Shown: piece after piece, positions 1 through 12,122 of the stretch
Layout: every line of letters starts with the position of its first letter
How positions within the stretch are numbered: position 1 is the stretch's first letter
Source of the DNA: Cryptococcus deneoformans JEC21
Lineage: Eukaryota; Basidiomycota; Tremellomycetes; Tremellales; Cryptococcaceae
Direction of reading: 5' to 3'
Length of the DNA: 60,000 nucleotides
Assembly (NCBI RefSeq): GCF_000091045.1
Contig: NC_006685.1
Coordinates: 916,201 to 976,200 of the forward strand
Position numbers and translations under genes: made by a program
The notes under the pieces: model-generated
Seen by the model: the letters and a program-made list of their open reading frames with translations, nothing else
Told to the model about the DNA's origin: nothing
Database searches by the model: none

Positions 1-180
1 CATTTGAGAGTCGCCACAATCTTGCGTTGCCAGCGCTCGGAACGCTTAGACTAGGTGATGAGAAGCAGCTTGCGGGTTGTCTATAGATATCATAATAGTC
101 AGATGACGCCGAACAACATGTGAATCTTGGACAGGAGGTTGGCCAGAATCTGATGAGGCGATATGATGATCAATTTTGCA
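1..180. other. Left-edge non-coding sequence downstream of RPF1
   Basis: This short stretch follows the RPF1 stop codon on the minus strand. I see no convincing coding frame or RNA gene in it. It probably holds the RPF1 3' untranslated region. Confidence 0.5.
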
Positions 181-1820
181 TCATAAAAAGAAGGTTCTCC
201 TCGATACTTCCATCTTCGGCTATAAAGCGTACCATAAGCATTGACATGTAACAAGCCTTGTTGAACGATGAGCAACTAACCTTCCACTTCCACTCATACT
301 CCTGCTCCTCATCGAGCGGAGGCACTTCGGTCCCTTCATAAACATTCTTTTTCTGGGCTGGTTGCCCAATCTCTTTCAGTGCCTCATCTTCTTCATCCAA
401 CTCATCTTGTGCAATTTCCTCCTTACTGGGCCCAACTTCAGTTCCGTATATTTCGTCCGCAGGATCCCCGCCAATAGAGGCGTGACCGTCGGGAGCCGTG
501 ACAGATGGAAGGCCTTTTCGAAGCCATCGAAGTTTTAGGGTAAAGCGCGGACCAATCTCTTGGAGTTTGGCCGAAGTGGCAGAAGGGAACATATACCTTT
601 TTCGTGGATCAGTAATTTGAAGAAATTATCCCGATCGACTAGCTTACCTGTGGCGACGGAAAAAGAGGAAATCTCGTTGATTATGCAAAGTGACAACTTG
701 ACGCCCTCGAAATTGCGGCTGGGGTGGGAAAAGGGACCCAAACAGTCGCCCAACACTATTTCCAAGAAGGGTAGTGAAATTGTTCAGTATGAGCTCCGCT
801 AGAGATAATTAAACATCAGTACTGTCTTCCCTAATCAGATAATCACAAGACTCACGGGAATGGGGAGTGGGACGAGCATGCCCCTGCGCGAATGTGAAGA
901 TCAGTGTCCGATGAAAAATACCAATAGTGAAAAAAAAACTTACGTATATGTTGGACGAAAGTGTTATACTGGAAAGCTTGAAGTATGCGGTGGGTCCGGA
1001 AGGCAGGTTTATTAAGGTGATAGCATCTGAATATCTGTGAGAAAAACCGATGAAACAGTGCACGGACTGCTGACTCACTGGGTATTTTATGATCCTCATT
1101 TACAACAATCAAAGCTCGATAACCTCTTTTACTGGCCCATCTGGACACCCTGCCAATTTCAAATCCTCTACCCTTTGGCCTTTTGAAGAATTCTCCACCC
1201 GGAAAAACATTTTTCAAGTCATCGCAAAACTGATAAGTTTGTTTGCAAGGAGACGGTGATGTGGTGATCAAGATACGGGGTGGTGATTGAGTAGTTATGT
1301 CTCGCATTGCGGAGGCTTCTTGATCTTCTCCATCCAGCTTTTCTTCGATTTCCTTATCAGACATTTCACTTGACCCGTCCGCATCCTCTTCTTGGTCACT
1401 TGACGGGCCGGATGTTAAAACGGCGCTATCTTCTCTGTTACTTAATTCCTTGGATGGTTGTTTCCCCATAAGATCATTCTCATTGATCAATGCACTGGCT
1501 TCTTTCGCCTCCTGAGCCAAGTTTTGCAGGGATGCAGGATTTGCTGTAAGATACGAACTGGAATCGTAAACACGAGTATTATCGAGGGTTACAGGGATAT
1601 TCTTTGACAAACGCTCGGCGCGGAGAGCAGCCCCAGTTACTTTGTCTTTTTCAGCCTTTTTTATCTATAATTGAGAGAATTAGCCGGAGCTTGGTGAAAA
1701 CACTAGCAAGGAGGATACCTCAAGACGGCGTTGGAGCTTGGCTTGTTCTTTTTCACGTTTTGTTTTCCGATGGACTTCTGAACGTTTGAAAGCGTTCTGA
1801 ATTTTCTTGTCTTTAGGCAT
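181..1820 (-). CDS. RPF1: Ribosome production factor 1 (Brix-domain protein)
   Basis: Rpf1 is a nucleolar Brix-domain protein needed for 27S pre-rRNA processing and 60S subunit assembly. The spliced product is 434 aa from seven exons, with introns at 1665-1718, 1027-1078, 884-943, 799-855, 597-647 and 220-280; the exon sum is a multiple of three. The basic N-terminus ([16 protein letters not shown]) is followed by an acidic linker. The Brix domain then runs from [12 protein letters not shown] through [24 protein letters not shown] and [14 protein letters not shown]. The protein ends in the family-typical ...SRRTFFL. The start at 1820 fits the usual Rpf1 N-terminus. The gene is divergent from PIF1 across about 580 bp. 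Confidence 0.93.
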
Positions 1821-2404
1821 GGTGATTACTGGCTAGAGATATCCGGTCCACAGAAGTATTTTTGAGTGATTCGGCAAGTGAGAAGTGCCTTAGCTATGTG
1901 AAACAAATGTACGGTTACAGCGGTAGAAATCAACGTTCTGTTGAAAATTAAATTGAGGGGGAAGATAAACGATCACAAAATTTTTAAGAAGACAAATTGC
2001 AAGTATGTAGAGAGAAGGTAAATAAAAATTAACAATAAAATAATCACCTAAATACGATAAGTGCGGTGATACCGTAATTGAAACCTCGCGGGCGCGCCTC
2101 TCCTGCAAGTCACCGACAGAGAGAACAATTGTACTGGTACAGTACAGTACGTGCCATTCCTAATAATTTGTTGAATACTGTATGTCGCTTACTTGTACTA
2201 CTGTACTCCTGTTACCAGCGTTATCCTCGATTCGACCGCTACATTGTATCCCGTTACCACCCCGCATTCCCTGAATACTACGCCAATCGTGCAACTCGAC
2301 AAGAACCTCCCTTTCATTACTTTTTGCCATTCAAGCGCGTCTTCCTTCCTACCTTCCTTTTCTGACTAATTTCAACTCTTCCTAAGCTTTCTCTACGCAG
2401 TAAT
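1821..2404. promoter_or_regulatory. Divergent promoter region between RPF1 and PIF1
   Basis: The interval separates two outward-facing start codons and must contain both promoters. It is AT-rich near 1950-2060 and pyrimidine-rich just upstream of PIF1 (2310-2400), which is typical of fungal transcription starts. No TATA box or recognisable RNA gene is evident. Confidence 0.5.
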
Positions 2405-4781
2405 ATGCCTATTCTTACGGCCCGCACACTTTCATCGTCCAATCCCAACAACACATCAAAGGGGACTCTTTCTCGCGTAACCTCTTTCAAACGCAGTTGG
2501 GGAGAGGAGGATGGACCAGAGTCTAGTCAACTGGATTGGAGTCCAAGCCCAGAAATGTAAGTACAACAAGATGAGGTAACCATATCTGACGCATCTTCTT
2601 TTCCAGCGTCCAAAGAAAAGGCAATATACTGCCATCTTCAGGCCCTTTGCAGTCCACAACAACTTCGCCCAGTCTTCCAGAATCTGCCGCAAAAGAAATT
2701 GCGTCTCAAAGACGTCGCAAAGCTATTCTTGCTGCATTAAATCAAAACAAAGAGACCGTATATGCCTCTCCAGTTCTCGACTGGCGTTCAGGGCAAACAT
2801 CATCTACTTTTGCCTCGCCTCAAGACATCAATTGTGATATTTCAGTTCCATCCGTCGCAACTCATTGCCCTGGCTCTTCCATACGTCATGTGAACCAAAC
2901 ACTCCCGTCTTTGCCAAAACGGCCGCTACCTTGGGAGGGAGATCAGAAGTAAGCCGCCATATAACGCGACCCTAATTTTTTGCTTATGCGTAGTGCAGGG
3001 CTCGCAAGAAAGTTTACACCCAAACCAGTTTGACGCCAAAGGAAAACGCTCAGCCCAAATCGACAAGCTCTGCCCTCAACATCAAACAGCGTGTGACCCT
3101 TAGCGAAGAACAGCAGAAGGTCTTGAGTCTGGTAGTACAGCAGCAGAAAAACGTGTTTTTCACAGGCAGTGCAGGTATGTCGTGTCTCATCACTGGCCCA
3201 TGGAGCTTATTGTTTTAGGTACCGGTAAATCTGTTCTACTACGGGAAATTATCCACAGTTTACGAAACAAATACGCCAGAAACCCAGATGCTGTTGCAGT
3301 AACAGCCTCGACAGGAATTGCAGCTTGCAACATCGGTGGAGTGACCTTACATTCATTTGGTGGCGTTGGGCTTGCAACAGATACGCCAGAAATACTTCTC
3401 AGGAAGCTCAAAATGAACAAAAAGGCATCAGGAAGATGGACGAAAACAAAGGTATTAATTATCGACGAAGGTAAGCACCCAACTGCCTTATATGATGCTA
3501 TTACGGCTGGTTGACTTTTACCAGTGTCTATGGTAGATGGGGCTATGTTTGACAAATTTTGCAAACTCGGGCAACTAATTCGTAAAAATAGCAAACCTTG
3601 GGGAGGTATACAAATCATTGTGACGGGGGACTTCTTTCAATTACCTCCTGTGACTAAGAACGGAGGTATGCCCAAATTTGCTTTCGAAGCGGAGATGTGG
3701 GATGAGACAATTCATCTATCTGTGAATCTAACTAAGGTATTCCGTCAGAAGGACCAAAGTGAGCATTTGCGTTTGCTCCCAGCGTAATTTCGCTCATAGA
3801 CATATAGGATTCGTTGACATGCTCAACGAGATGCGTTTTGGTCGCCTTTCTAATGAATCAATCATCGCCTTCAAATCACTTGCACGTCCCCTCAAATTTA
3901 ATGATGGAATTGAACCCACCGCCCTCTTCCCTAGACGCGAAGATGTTGACCGCGCCAATTTATCACGCCTCAATCAGCTTGATTCCGTCGGCTTCACTTA
4001 CCATTCTATCGATGGGGGCAGTGCAGAAGCAAATCAACGCGAGAAACTCCTTTCCAATTTCATGGCACCCAAAATAATTGAACTCAAGGAGAACGCACAG
4101 GTCATGTTAGTCAAAAATCTAGACGAGACCCTTGTAAATGGTTCAATGGGCAAAGTGATTGGATTCACTTACAAAAATATGTTCCAATGCGACGATTTGG
4201 GCAAATGGACACCTGACGCTGACCTGAAAGATTTGGAAGAAGAGGATAAGATGAAAAGTTTAGCAGTCAGACAGGCATTGAGAGATAAGTACCAAGCCAA
4301 AGGGGCAAATCCGTTGCCGGTAGTGCGTTTTAAGGTGCCTGGAGGCGGCACAAGGGACGTTCTGATGGAAATGGATGTCTTTAAGGCGGAACTGCCAAAT
4401 GGGGAAGTGCAGGCGTCGCGATCACAGGTGAGGCTCAGTCATGGCCGGTCAAATCCACGTATTCACGAAGCTGATGCAATGCAATCATGGAAGTTGCCAC
4501 TGATCCTTGCGTGGGCCATGTCCATACACAAATCGCAAGGACAAACCCTTGATCGTGTGAGAGTCGACCTCGGCAAGGTCTTTGAAAAGGGCCAAGCGTA
4601 TGTGGCCCTTTCCCGAGCAACATCTCTGGAAGGATTACAGGTTACAGGATTTACGGCAGAAAAGGTAAGCCGCCACCGTACATTCTCCATTGGTTGACAA
4701 TTGACTGACAATCGGTAGGTGATGGCCCATAAGAAGGTTGCCGTCTGGTCCAGCACTCTCAAGGATCTGAATCTCGTATAA
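2405..4781 (+). CDS. PIF1: PIF1-family 5'-3' DNA helicase
   Basis: Pif1 helicases act in nuclear and mitochondrial genome maintenance, unwinding G-quadruplexes and displacing telomerase. The model has eight exons (introns 2557-2606, 2949-2998, 3175-3218, 3471-3524, 3759-3807, 4428-4493, 4665-4718) and gives 669 aa, in frame. The N-terminal 200 residues are Ser/Pro-rich and disordered. The helicase core follows: SEEQQKVL, Walker A GSAGTGKS (split by the third intron), [15 protein letters not shown], Walker [19 protein letters not shown] and the C-terminal [13 protein letters not shown] and [13 protein letters not shown] motifs. These are Pif1 signatures. The 66-nt intron at 4428-4493 is a multiple of three without a stop, so retention would keep the frame, but family alignment from memory favours splicing. 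Confidence 0.93.
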
Positions 4782-5210
4782 TTTCACCTTTTATGTCTGT
4801 ATGTCAAACTGGTATTACAATTCACTCGTTATCCCTTTCATTTGGCTACTTTTCATCGTAATCTATGAGTTTTGTGTACACGCTGTGCATGCTGTCTCAG
4901 TGCAGTGCTGCTGCTGCTCTTTTGCGGCGGAATCCCAATGGTCATTATTTATTTGGCCTCGACAGTGGATTATGTGGTTCAACTCGCGATGAAAGACGAG
5001 ACTGCATAAGTCCAGTACCCTATCACGTTGCTCTAGGCTACTATAGTGTCATGAAACTATCGATTGTCCAGAAAAAAACAAAAAAAACAAAAAAACAAAA
5101 AAACAAAAAAAAAGACGGGCTCTATGCCGTCTTGTTTTTATTTCAGATATTTTTATTCATTTCAGATTCACTGTTCGTGTTTTTCCTCTCCATTTGTTTT
5201 CGTTGATTCA
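4782..5210. other. Intergenic sequence downstream of PIF1
   Basis: No gene is supported here. The stretch holds the PIF1 3' region and a low-complexity A-rich tract, listed separately. Confidence 0.5.
5072..5113. repeat. A-rich (A7C)n low-complexity tract
   Basis: Runs of seven to nine adenines are interrupted by single cytosines over about 42 bp. The A-rich strand is the plus strand. The decayed retroelement next to it is on the minus strand, so this is not that element's own 3' poly(A) tail. Confidence 0.85.
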
Positions 5211-6984
5211 TTAACTAGATACAGAAACCAACACTCCACTCCCACCAACTTCAAAAAAATGCAATCCCCTAAATTTCTGCAGCATAAGGGACATTCTTGC
5301 TACTAACTGCCCTCCTCCAGTCTTTCCGATCCCCTTCGTCCACCACTTTATATCTCTTTCTGTCCTCTCTTCAATCAAACCAACGCTTGAGACGACTAGC
5401 GGCTCAAATGCTCCTTCTGAAGCTATGGACAACGGCTGCCCTTGTGACCCCGTTTGGGTTCGCTCCTCGGATCCGCACATCATTTCGCCTTTGCCCTTCC
5501 ATGATACGGGCTCAAGAGTGACGCGATGTTACTGGGCAGGGCTTGCAAAGCCGAGTGTAGGAGGGAAGTGACGCTGTTGCACTGGGCATGGAAGTGAGGG
5601 GACGAGCTGGACAGATTTCTTCTTGACCTTGATTGTGACTTTGATGGGAGGCAGGGAAGGCGGAATAGTTAAAGTAGGAGATGAACATGCGGTCAAAGAG
5701 GCTGGTCGAAATCAACGAGTTGTCAAACAATAACGTTGGGTACTAAGGTATTATTGATCGTCATTTGCGTCTGAGAACACTGCAGTGTTCAACCTTGGAT
5801 TTCCTTTCATCACCTTCCGTTCCTTCGAGCAGTCACTCTGGCTGATTTTCCCACTTCTTCTCGCACTTTGCATGCTAGGTCAAAAATAGACCTTCCTCAT
5901 CTGTCTCCTGGGTCTCAGGAGTCATTCAAATATCTTGTTCACGACTTTGTCGGCAGCTTCATTTGCTGTCGCTCTGGCGACGAAAGCGATGACATAGTGT
6001 GACAGTAGCCCCAACCCTCCATAAAGGGTAGGCAGAGTAATGAGGGCGCATCCTCGGGCTTCAAAATCGGACAGAACAACGAACACACTTGGCTAAACGA
6101 AGGCGGAGGAACTCCCCCCAGACGGCATTGTCAGGCGAGCAATGTCGTGAGCAGTGACCATCGCATGTGGTTCGTAGGTCTTGAGCCAGGCATTTTAGGC
6201 ATTTTCTAGAGAAAAAGAAGAGGACATGTTGGGCTAGAAGGGATTGAAGTTTGCAAATTTTCGTCGTTTCTTTGTTGACCTTGTTCCACAAGAAGGTTCT
6301 GCGCCTTATTGTGCTGCCAACCATTGTATCCAGCAGTTTGAGCCCATTTTCATGTATTCCTCTCGGGCTCTTGGCTTAGCATTTGCCCTGGTTGAGTTTG
6401 AATACATGACTCTTGGAAGCTAGGAAAGATTTGGTTTCATTAAGCACTTTGTCGTCGCTCGGCGAGAAGATGAAGACCTCGTCAAGGTAAAGTCATTTGA
6501 TTGGCGATGGGGCCCAAGGTGCATATTCGGTAAGGGCGTGTGTCGCTCTGAGGAGAAGAGGAAGGCCTGAAACATTTCCCTGACGAACCGCCTGGGAGGA
6601 GGATAGTACCTGCCCATCATTCACGGACCAGCCCCGACGGGTTGCTGTAGGACCATTTACACGTTTGGTAGAGTTTGGGCGTGTCGGTAACTATCACAGT
6701 CGACGTTTCCATCCTGTCGATGCGGTTGAAGCCATTATATGTGTTAGATGCGTTAGAGAAGAAAGACGCATGTGATAGACATCCAATGAAACTTGCATTC
6801 GCTCAAACTGCACTAACAATTTGCTCGACTCCGCCCGCCGACCGAAACCCCATGGAAAGGGGAGGATAAATTTTGATCCGAGCGTGGCTTTGAGAACGGC
6901 CTTCGCGCAGATTCTGTACATGGGGTCCACTACTGCGATGGGGCGAAGGGAGCCGCCCGATTTGTGAAATGGCACGGACATCAA
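5211..6984 (-). mobile_element. Decayed non-LTR-type reverse-transcriptase element
   Basis: The minus strand carries disconnected pieces of one reverse-transcriptase protein in correct order but in shifting frames with stops. In element order: SLRPIAVVDPMYRICAKAVL (about 6880-6960); GFRSAGGVEQIVSAV in another frame (about 6805-6860); SSQAVRQG followed by GLPLLL (about 6550-6600); the catalytic motif as YLDE at 6477-6488; LPTLYGGLGLLSH and ATANEAAD (about 5950-6025); and a C-terminal piece with EPLVVSSVGLIEE and LVARMSLML (about 5280-5410). The second catalytic Asp is Glu, there are frameshifts, and no open frame exceeds about 100 codons here, so it is dead. No long terminal repeats or target-site duplications were found. 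The exact class and ends are uncertain. Confidence 0.72.
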
Positions 6985-7195
6985 GGTAGGGGAAGAACAT
7001 TTCCTTGCCTGACAGCGCAGCAGAGAGCGCCAGTTATGTTTTATTACGTATACAACAACCGTTCGGCCGTTCTTTCATATTATTTTACGGATCTGCTGCG
7101 GCTGCGCTTCTGCCCTTGTTTTGTATATATTTGCCCGAAACATTTAAGGTGAGTCAGATCTCTTTACTCTTCATAATTTTATTGACGTCTATACC
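6985..7195. other. Short region between retroelement relic and membrane-protein gene
   Basis: This must contain the promoter or leader of the gene starting at 7196. A GTGAGT-like donor near 7149 could begin a leader intron, but that is weak. No gene is seen. Confidence 0.35.
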
Positions 7196-9323
7196 ATGAT
7201 CCTACCAGAAGACACCAAAGCGCCGATATCGTCAGACGACGAATTCGACGACGATTTCGCCTCCTTACCTCCTTCCCCTTACCTTCCGTCTCGCTTGCTT
7301 CCGGCTCAGGATGCTAATCAGCAGTACCCTTTTGAATACCCCGCATCACCTAGTTCCGCCGTCACTCAGCCCCTTTTTCTCCCCGAATCAGACGACATTG
7401 AGTTGGGACCAGCTCCACCTTATACACCGAACGATCCTTTTCAATCGCAGTTACAACGCAGGAATGAGAGGAAGAGTTATCTACGTGGAAAAGCGGGCAA
7501 AAGATTTATATTGGGGATAGTATGGGGGATGGGTTTATGGGTTGGTATGATGGGTATGGGCGCTCTAGGATGGAGATTTTTGGGACCAGGATCACAACCC
7601 AGACACCGAGGGCCCAGACAGCCGCAGTCTGTTTTCCCCGAAACACCACCGGCGAAGGATCCGTGGCTGCGACAGTCCATTGAATGTGTCCCTTTTTCCT
7701 CCACTGGATGGGCGCCATTCAGCCCGTCGGATCTGGTTGGTTTCTCCGACCCGCTTGAACAGATTAAGGAAGAGCAGCGAAGTTTGAACGCGACATTTTA
7801 CCTACCTCTTGACAGCGAGGTCTTTGTGGAGATGTGGCAGGGCCCCGCCGCAATAGGCCCCATAATTTTCTCTAGCTACGATGCTCATTCGGAGGAAGAG
7901 TGGAAGGGTATTGACGACCAAGGTAGCATCGTCGCCCACGACGGGCAAGGAAGAAAACCCGGACAAGGGGAATATGTTCGTGTCATTGTGGAAACCATTA
8001 TAGACGTCGAGTTGGGTGCAAGAGACGAACTTGATGGGCAGAACAGTGCGGGATGGGAGATGCTTGCTGCCTCAAGTGTGTGCCTGAATCGCAGAGGTCC
8101 TACAATCAACGTCACCCTATCGGAGGAAGACCTCGATGACACGGTAGGTGACGGCAGTCAGAACGAAGAACACAATCGATTCATCTGGGACCGCCCGACG
8201 AAAAATGGATATGGCGTGGAAATTGTCACCAATCATCCTCTCGAATCCCTGTATCCCGATAGGAAGGGTAATCCTCTACAATTCCGCGTTCACGTCGCAT
8301 TGCCTTCTTTGGCAACACAGGAGCATAAGCATGACATTGCACCTTCCTCAAGTTTTGTACGTTCCCTTGATGTCCGGGCAGGAAACTCTGCCATCTATGT
8401 CGATGGGCTACAGGATGTGCGCATCGGTGAATTATCGTTATTTAGCGAATTTGGAGAGGTCACTTTGCAAAAACCGAGACTGGAGAACTTGATGGTGAGG
8501 ACGACTGGGAAGGTTGTGGGGGAGGTCGCTGTGTCTAATGATATGACAATTGATACTCCGATGTAAGTGATTATCCACAGTTTCAAATCGATGACATTCT
8601 GACAATGGCCATTTGCAGAGGTGAAATACATCTCAATATCTCTCTTGCAGCGCCGCCGCGTTTCAACCTGATAAATTGTCCCACTTCAGAGTCTGTGCAT
8701 CAATCTGCGTCAGATGTACCGCACCTCCTAACGCCTGGCCCACCCCCCTTCATGAGCACCTTGCCACCTGTCAATGTCAATGTCCGATCGGGGGGCGATC
8801 GCGTCATCGTACATTATGCTGATTGGGAAGTCCCATGTCGAGACTTACGGATGGATGTATTCTCCCTTATTGGAGATGTACAAAGTAAGTGTTTGCCAGG
8901 ATATATGCCCCATCAGGATGTAAAATGACCATTATATCATCAGTATTCCCGCATCCGCTTTTTCAAGGCCCATTCCGTCTGATGACCTCCAAAGGTCCTA
9001 TCAATGTCGACCTCGGTAATGCTCTCATTCCCGATCCCGAGGGTCTTGGACGATGGCGCAACATTACCCTCGAAGAAAGAGATCGCATGGGATCACATTT
9101 CTACCTTGGCAACGTCGCCTGGCAGGCTGAATCTGTGGCAAATCACCTGGATCAAAGTACCCACGAAGTGATCAGCGTCAGTTTGCCTGTTGATGGTCAA
9201 GGGATTGTTGACCGGAAGATGCACCCTTCGTCTGCTGAGGATCACGGATCTCGTCCTGACTCAAAGACAGAAAGGGGCATACATGTCCGCACAAGTGTAG
9301 GAGCCATCAATGTCACATTTTAA
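7196..9323 (+). CDS. Single-pass membrane protein with repetitive beta-rich ectodomain
   Basis: Three exons (introns 8563-8618 and 8885-8967) encode 662 aa, in frame. The N-terminal 100 residues are acidic and Pro/Ser-rich (probably cytosolic). Basic residues (RGKAGKR) then precede one hydrophobic segment at about 104-129 with many Gly and Met. The rest is a long ectodomain with short repeating strands such as AIYVDGLQDVRIG, GEIHLNIS, RSGGDRVIV, SKGPINVDLG and TSVGAINVTF. These repeats look like the beta-helical adhesin-like (DUF4097-type) fold, which is inference. NVT and NIT sites suggest glycosylation. Function unknown. Confidence 0.85.
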
Positions 9324-10271
9324 ACGGAATAGAGTAAAAAGGAGTGGAATACAGTTGTTCGCGAAATCTTAGGGCTCCACAGTTTGTATTCCTTTGGCTA
9401 CCATATCTGTAAAAGTAGTGAATTCGTCCGCATTAGTGTACCTATGTACGTACTATAGTACAGCAGAATACGGCCATGATCCAATAGCGTGTGATTGATT
9501 GTACACGCCTGGTTCTGACCATCGCCTGGTCCATCAACAAATAAACTCCGAAGATGAAGCAGATGCGAAGAAGTGTCAGAAGCAGTAGTAGAAGTGAAGG
9601 ACAAGTCGCATCAAGGATAATTACATTCGATGATGATGATAGCAAGTGATTCAGGACAGCGTAGCTACAGTCTGCAAAATTCCAAAGACAGCCTTATAAT
9701 CGCAATGTCTGTTGGTAAGCTCCAAGAAACGAGCCATTTAGATCGCCGAGGGCGCTGGAAAGCACCGAATCGGAGACACCCACCATTGCAGGGACAGCAG
9801 CAAGTTAGCTGGACATAATCAGTCTTCTATTGCGGGCCTTGTTGTTTGTTGATTAAATTTACAAGTTGATCGTCGCTCACATATACGATAGATGCAGTGG
9901 TGCTGGCAGATGGAGAGCAGCAAAGCGATCAGCTTTGTACATGAGGTATGTATGATTTGCCATGAGACAATCCAGATCCGCACAAATTCTCAGATTCCGC
10001 GGATTAATTAAATAGAAAGGAAGTCGCCAGTCGCTAAACAAAGGAGTCGCGCAGTCCGGGTCGACCGGACCGGAGATTCGGCAGAATGTCAGCTTGGCGG
10101 AGACCGTCGACTGCCGTACGACAGTATATATATATCAAATGACAGAACGGGAGAGCAGTGTTCTCTTTTTCAACAAGTGGGCATACCTCATTCGCATCTA
10201 CCACTGATTTTCTAGTCAACCATCCTTCTAGCCACTTATTCATAGAAATAAATAATTTAACAAACTCCAGA
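9324..10271. other. 948-bp intergenic region
   Basis: No coding frame here looks real and no tRNA or repeat family was recognised. The right end is the promoter of the dehydrogenase gene and carries an alternating TA run. Confidence 0.5.
10125..10135 (+). promoter_or_regulatory. TATA-like run upstream of dehydrogenase
   Basis: An 11-bp alternating TATATATATAT tract lies about 137 bp before the start codon at 10272. A TATA element is plausible but it could be a simple dinucleotide repeat. Confidence 0.4.
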
Positions 10272-11575
10272 ATGTCGAAGCCCCAGGTCCTTATTGCCGG
10301 TAAGTAATTGTCGTTTTCGAATGGTACACCGCGCAACGATACTGAACAATCGATGTGTCACGTACTCAGCCAACCCCAAGACAGGCATTGTCTGGTCGAA
10401 GGAGGAGCAGAGTTCTAAACTCGGTGCGGTAGCCGAAGTTCTTGTAGGTGGTCACTTCGTCCCGGTACTCCGGGCTGCATGAACAATGATGTAATACTTC
10501 CTGTAGGAACTCGCCTCCGCATCCCGCTCTGAATTCTTTCAAGACCTCGCTCCTAACGGAAAGTACGCCAATATCGTTGCCATCTATCGTCACAACGACT
10601 CTGTCTCCGCCATCGGTCTGTTCGATGAAGAATTAATCAACAAATTGCCTGCCAGTGTCAAGTACATCTGTCACAATGGAGCAGGATATGACCAGAGTAC
10701 GTTTACAGTCTTTGCAACCCACGCAAAAGCTTACTCGCCTTGGCAGTCGACGTTGCTGCGTGTACCGCTCGTGGTATCCAAGTATCTCACACCCCTCAAG
10801 CCGTGGACGATGCTACTGCCACAGTGGGCGCTTTCCTTGCCATCTCTGCCATGCGTCAATTCTGGCGAGCCGAGGTCAATGTTCGATCAGGCAAATGGAA
10901 GGCCGGTCTCTCTCCTGCTCGTGATCCGGAAGGAAAGACTTTGGGTATCATCGGCATGGGCGGCATAGGATCCGCGCTTGCCAGAAGGCTACTCGCGTTT
11001 GATATGAAGGTGATTTATTATAATCGTCGACCAATCCAGCCCCCTCCCAACTTCCCTTGCACATACGTATCCTCGATCGAGGAGTTGCTTAAGCAAGCCG
11101 ACGTTGTATCCCTCAACCTGCCTTTGAATGAGAAGACTAAGGGCAGCTTTGGCAGACAGGAGTTTGGTTTGATGAAGGATGGAAGTGTACTTATCAATAC
11201 CGCCCGAGGAGCAGTAATTGACGAAGAGGCGTTCATTGAGGCTTTAGAAAGCGGAAAAGTGAGTTCACGCTTAATTTCCATTAAACGTGTATCTGGTACT
11301 AACTCTCGTGATAGCTTTACAGTGCGGGCATTGACGTCTACCCTGATGAGCCCAATGTGAACCCCAAGCTTCTCGCCATGGACAACATCACCCTCCTTCC
11401 TCACATGGGTACTGAGACACGTGACTCACAAAAGAAGGTTAGTGATGTCGGTCCTGTCGATTCTGTAATATTCAATACTGATCTACGCGCTTAGATGGAG
11501 CTTCTTGTGCTTGATAACATGATTTCTGCACTCGCAGGAAAAGGTTTGCTGAACCAAGTCCCTGAGCAGAAGTAG
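10272..11575 (+). CDS. D-isomer-specific 2-hydroxyacid dehydrogenase (glyoxylate/hydroxypyruvate reductase type)
   Basis: Family members reduce 2-oxoacids such as glyoxylate or hydroxypyruvate with NAD(P)H. Six exons (introns 10300-10369, 10444-10506, 10697-10746, 11259-11314, 11438-11494) encode 335 aa, the usual length, and the exon sum is in frame. Visible motifs are NGAGYDQIDV in the substrate domain, the Rossmann motif LGIIGMGGIGSALARR, NTARGAVIDEEAF with the conserved Arg, and PHMGTET with the catalytic His. The sequence after the Rossmann motif (YYNRRP) is compatible with NADPH preference, but that is inference. Substrate cannot be fixed from sequence alone. Confidence 0.92.
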
Positions 11576-12122
11576 GCTTCAATGGTCCTGGAAGTTGGGA
11601 CAGACAAGTAGATAGAGATTGGCGGCAACGTCAGTTACGAGGTAGTCACAGATTGCTTTTACAGTTTGCACTGGGACTAAATATGGAAGTTACTTGGTTG
11701 ATAGCTTGCTGCCGGGTATCTTTAGTTATGAACATCTTGCCATTTGTATCTAGTCGGGAAATAGAGAATCATGAACAGCCTGAGCCTGTATAGCAAGAGG
11801 AGGATGGGCTTCTAATCGACCCTTAATATGACGATTCATATTTAGAACATCGACGATATAGCCTTCAGCACGGTAAAAAGGGGCTTTTTAATTGCGTAAA
11901 TGCACTTGAGAATCGGAAAAGTAATGCATACGTGTTCGCGATTGCACCTGTATGTGATCATGGGCCATAAAATACAACTAAGGAAGAATTGGATGTTCTA
12001 ATTTCTGTTTTGGCTGACAAGAGCGACATATCTCTGTTTGCTCGTTTTTTTTCCCATATGATACAACTCAAGACTATGACCCACCTCGTTCAAATCTAGC
12101 CCAAATGATGATTTGCCTGCTT
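11576..12122. other. 547-bp region between convergent genes
   Basis: This lies between two convergent stop codons and should contain both 3' untranslated regions. I see no gene in it. Confidence 0.5.

Noticed and set aside
5072..5113. A-rich tract as a retroelement tail
   Set aside because: The A-rich strand is opposite to the coding strand of the adjacent element relic.
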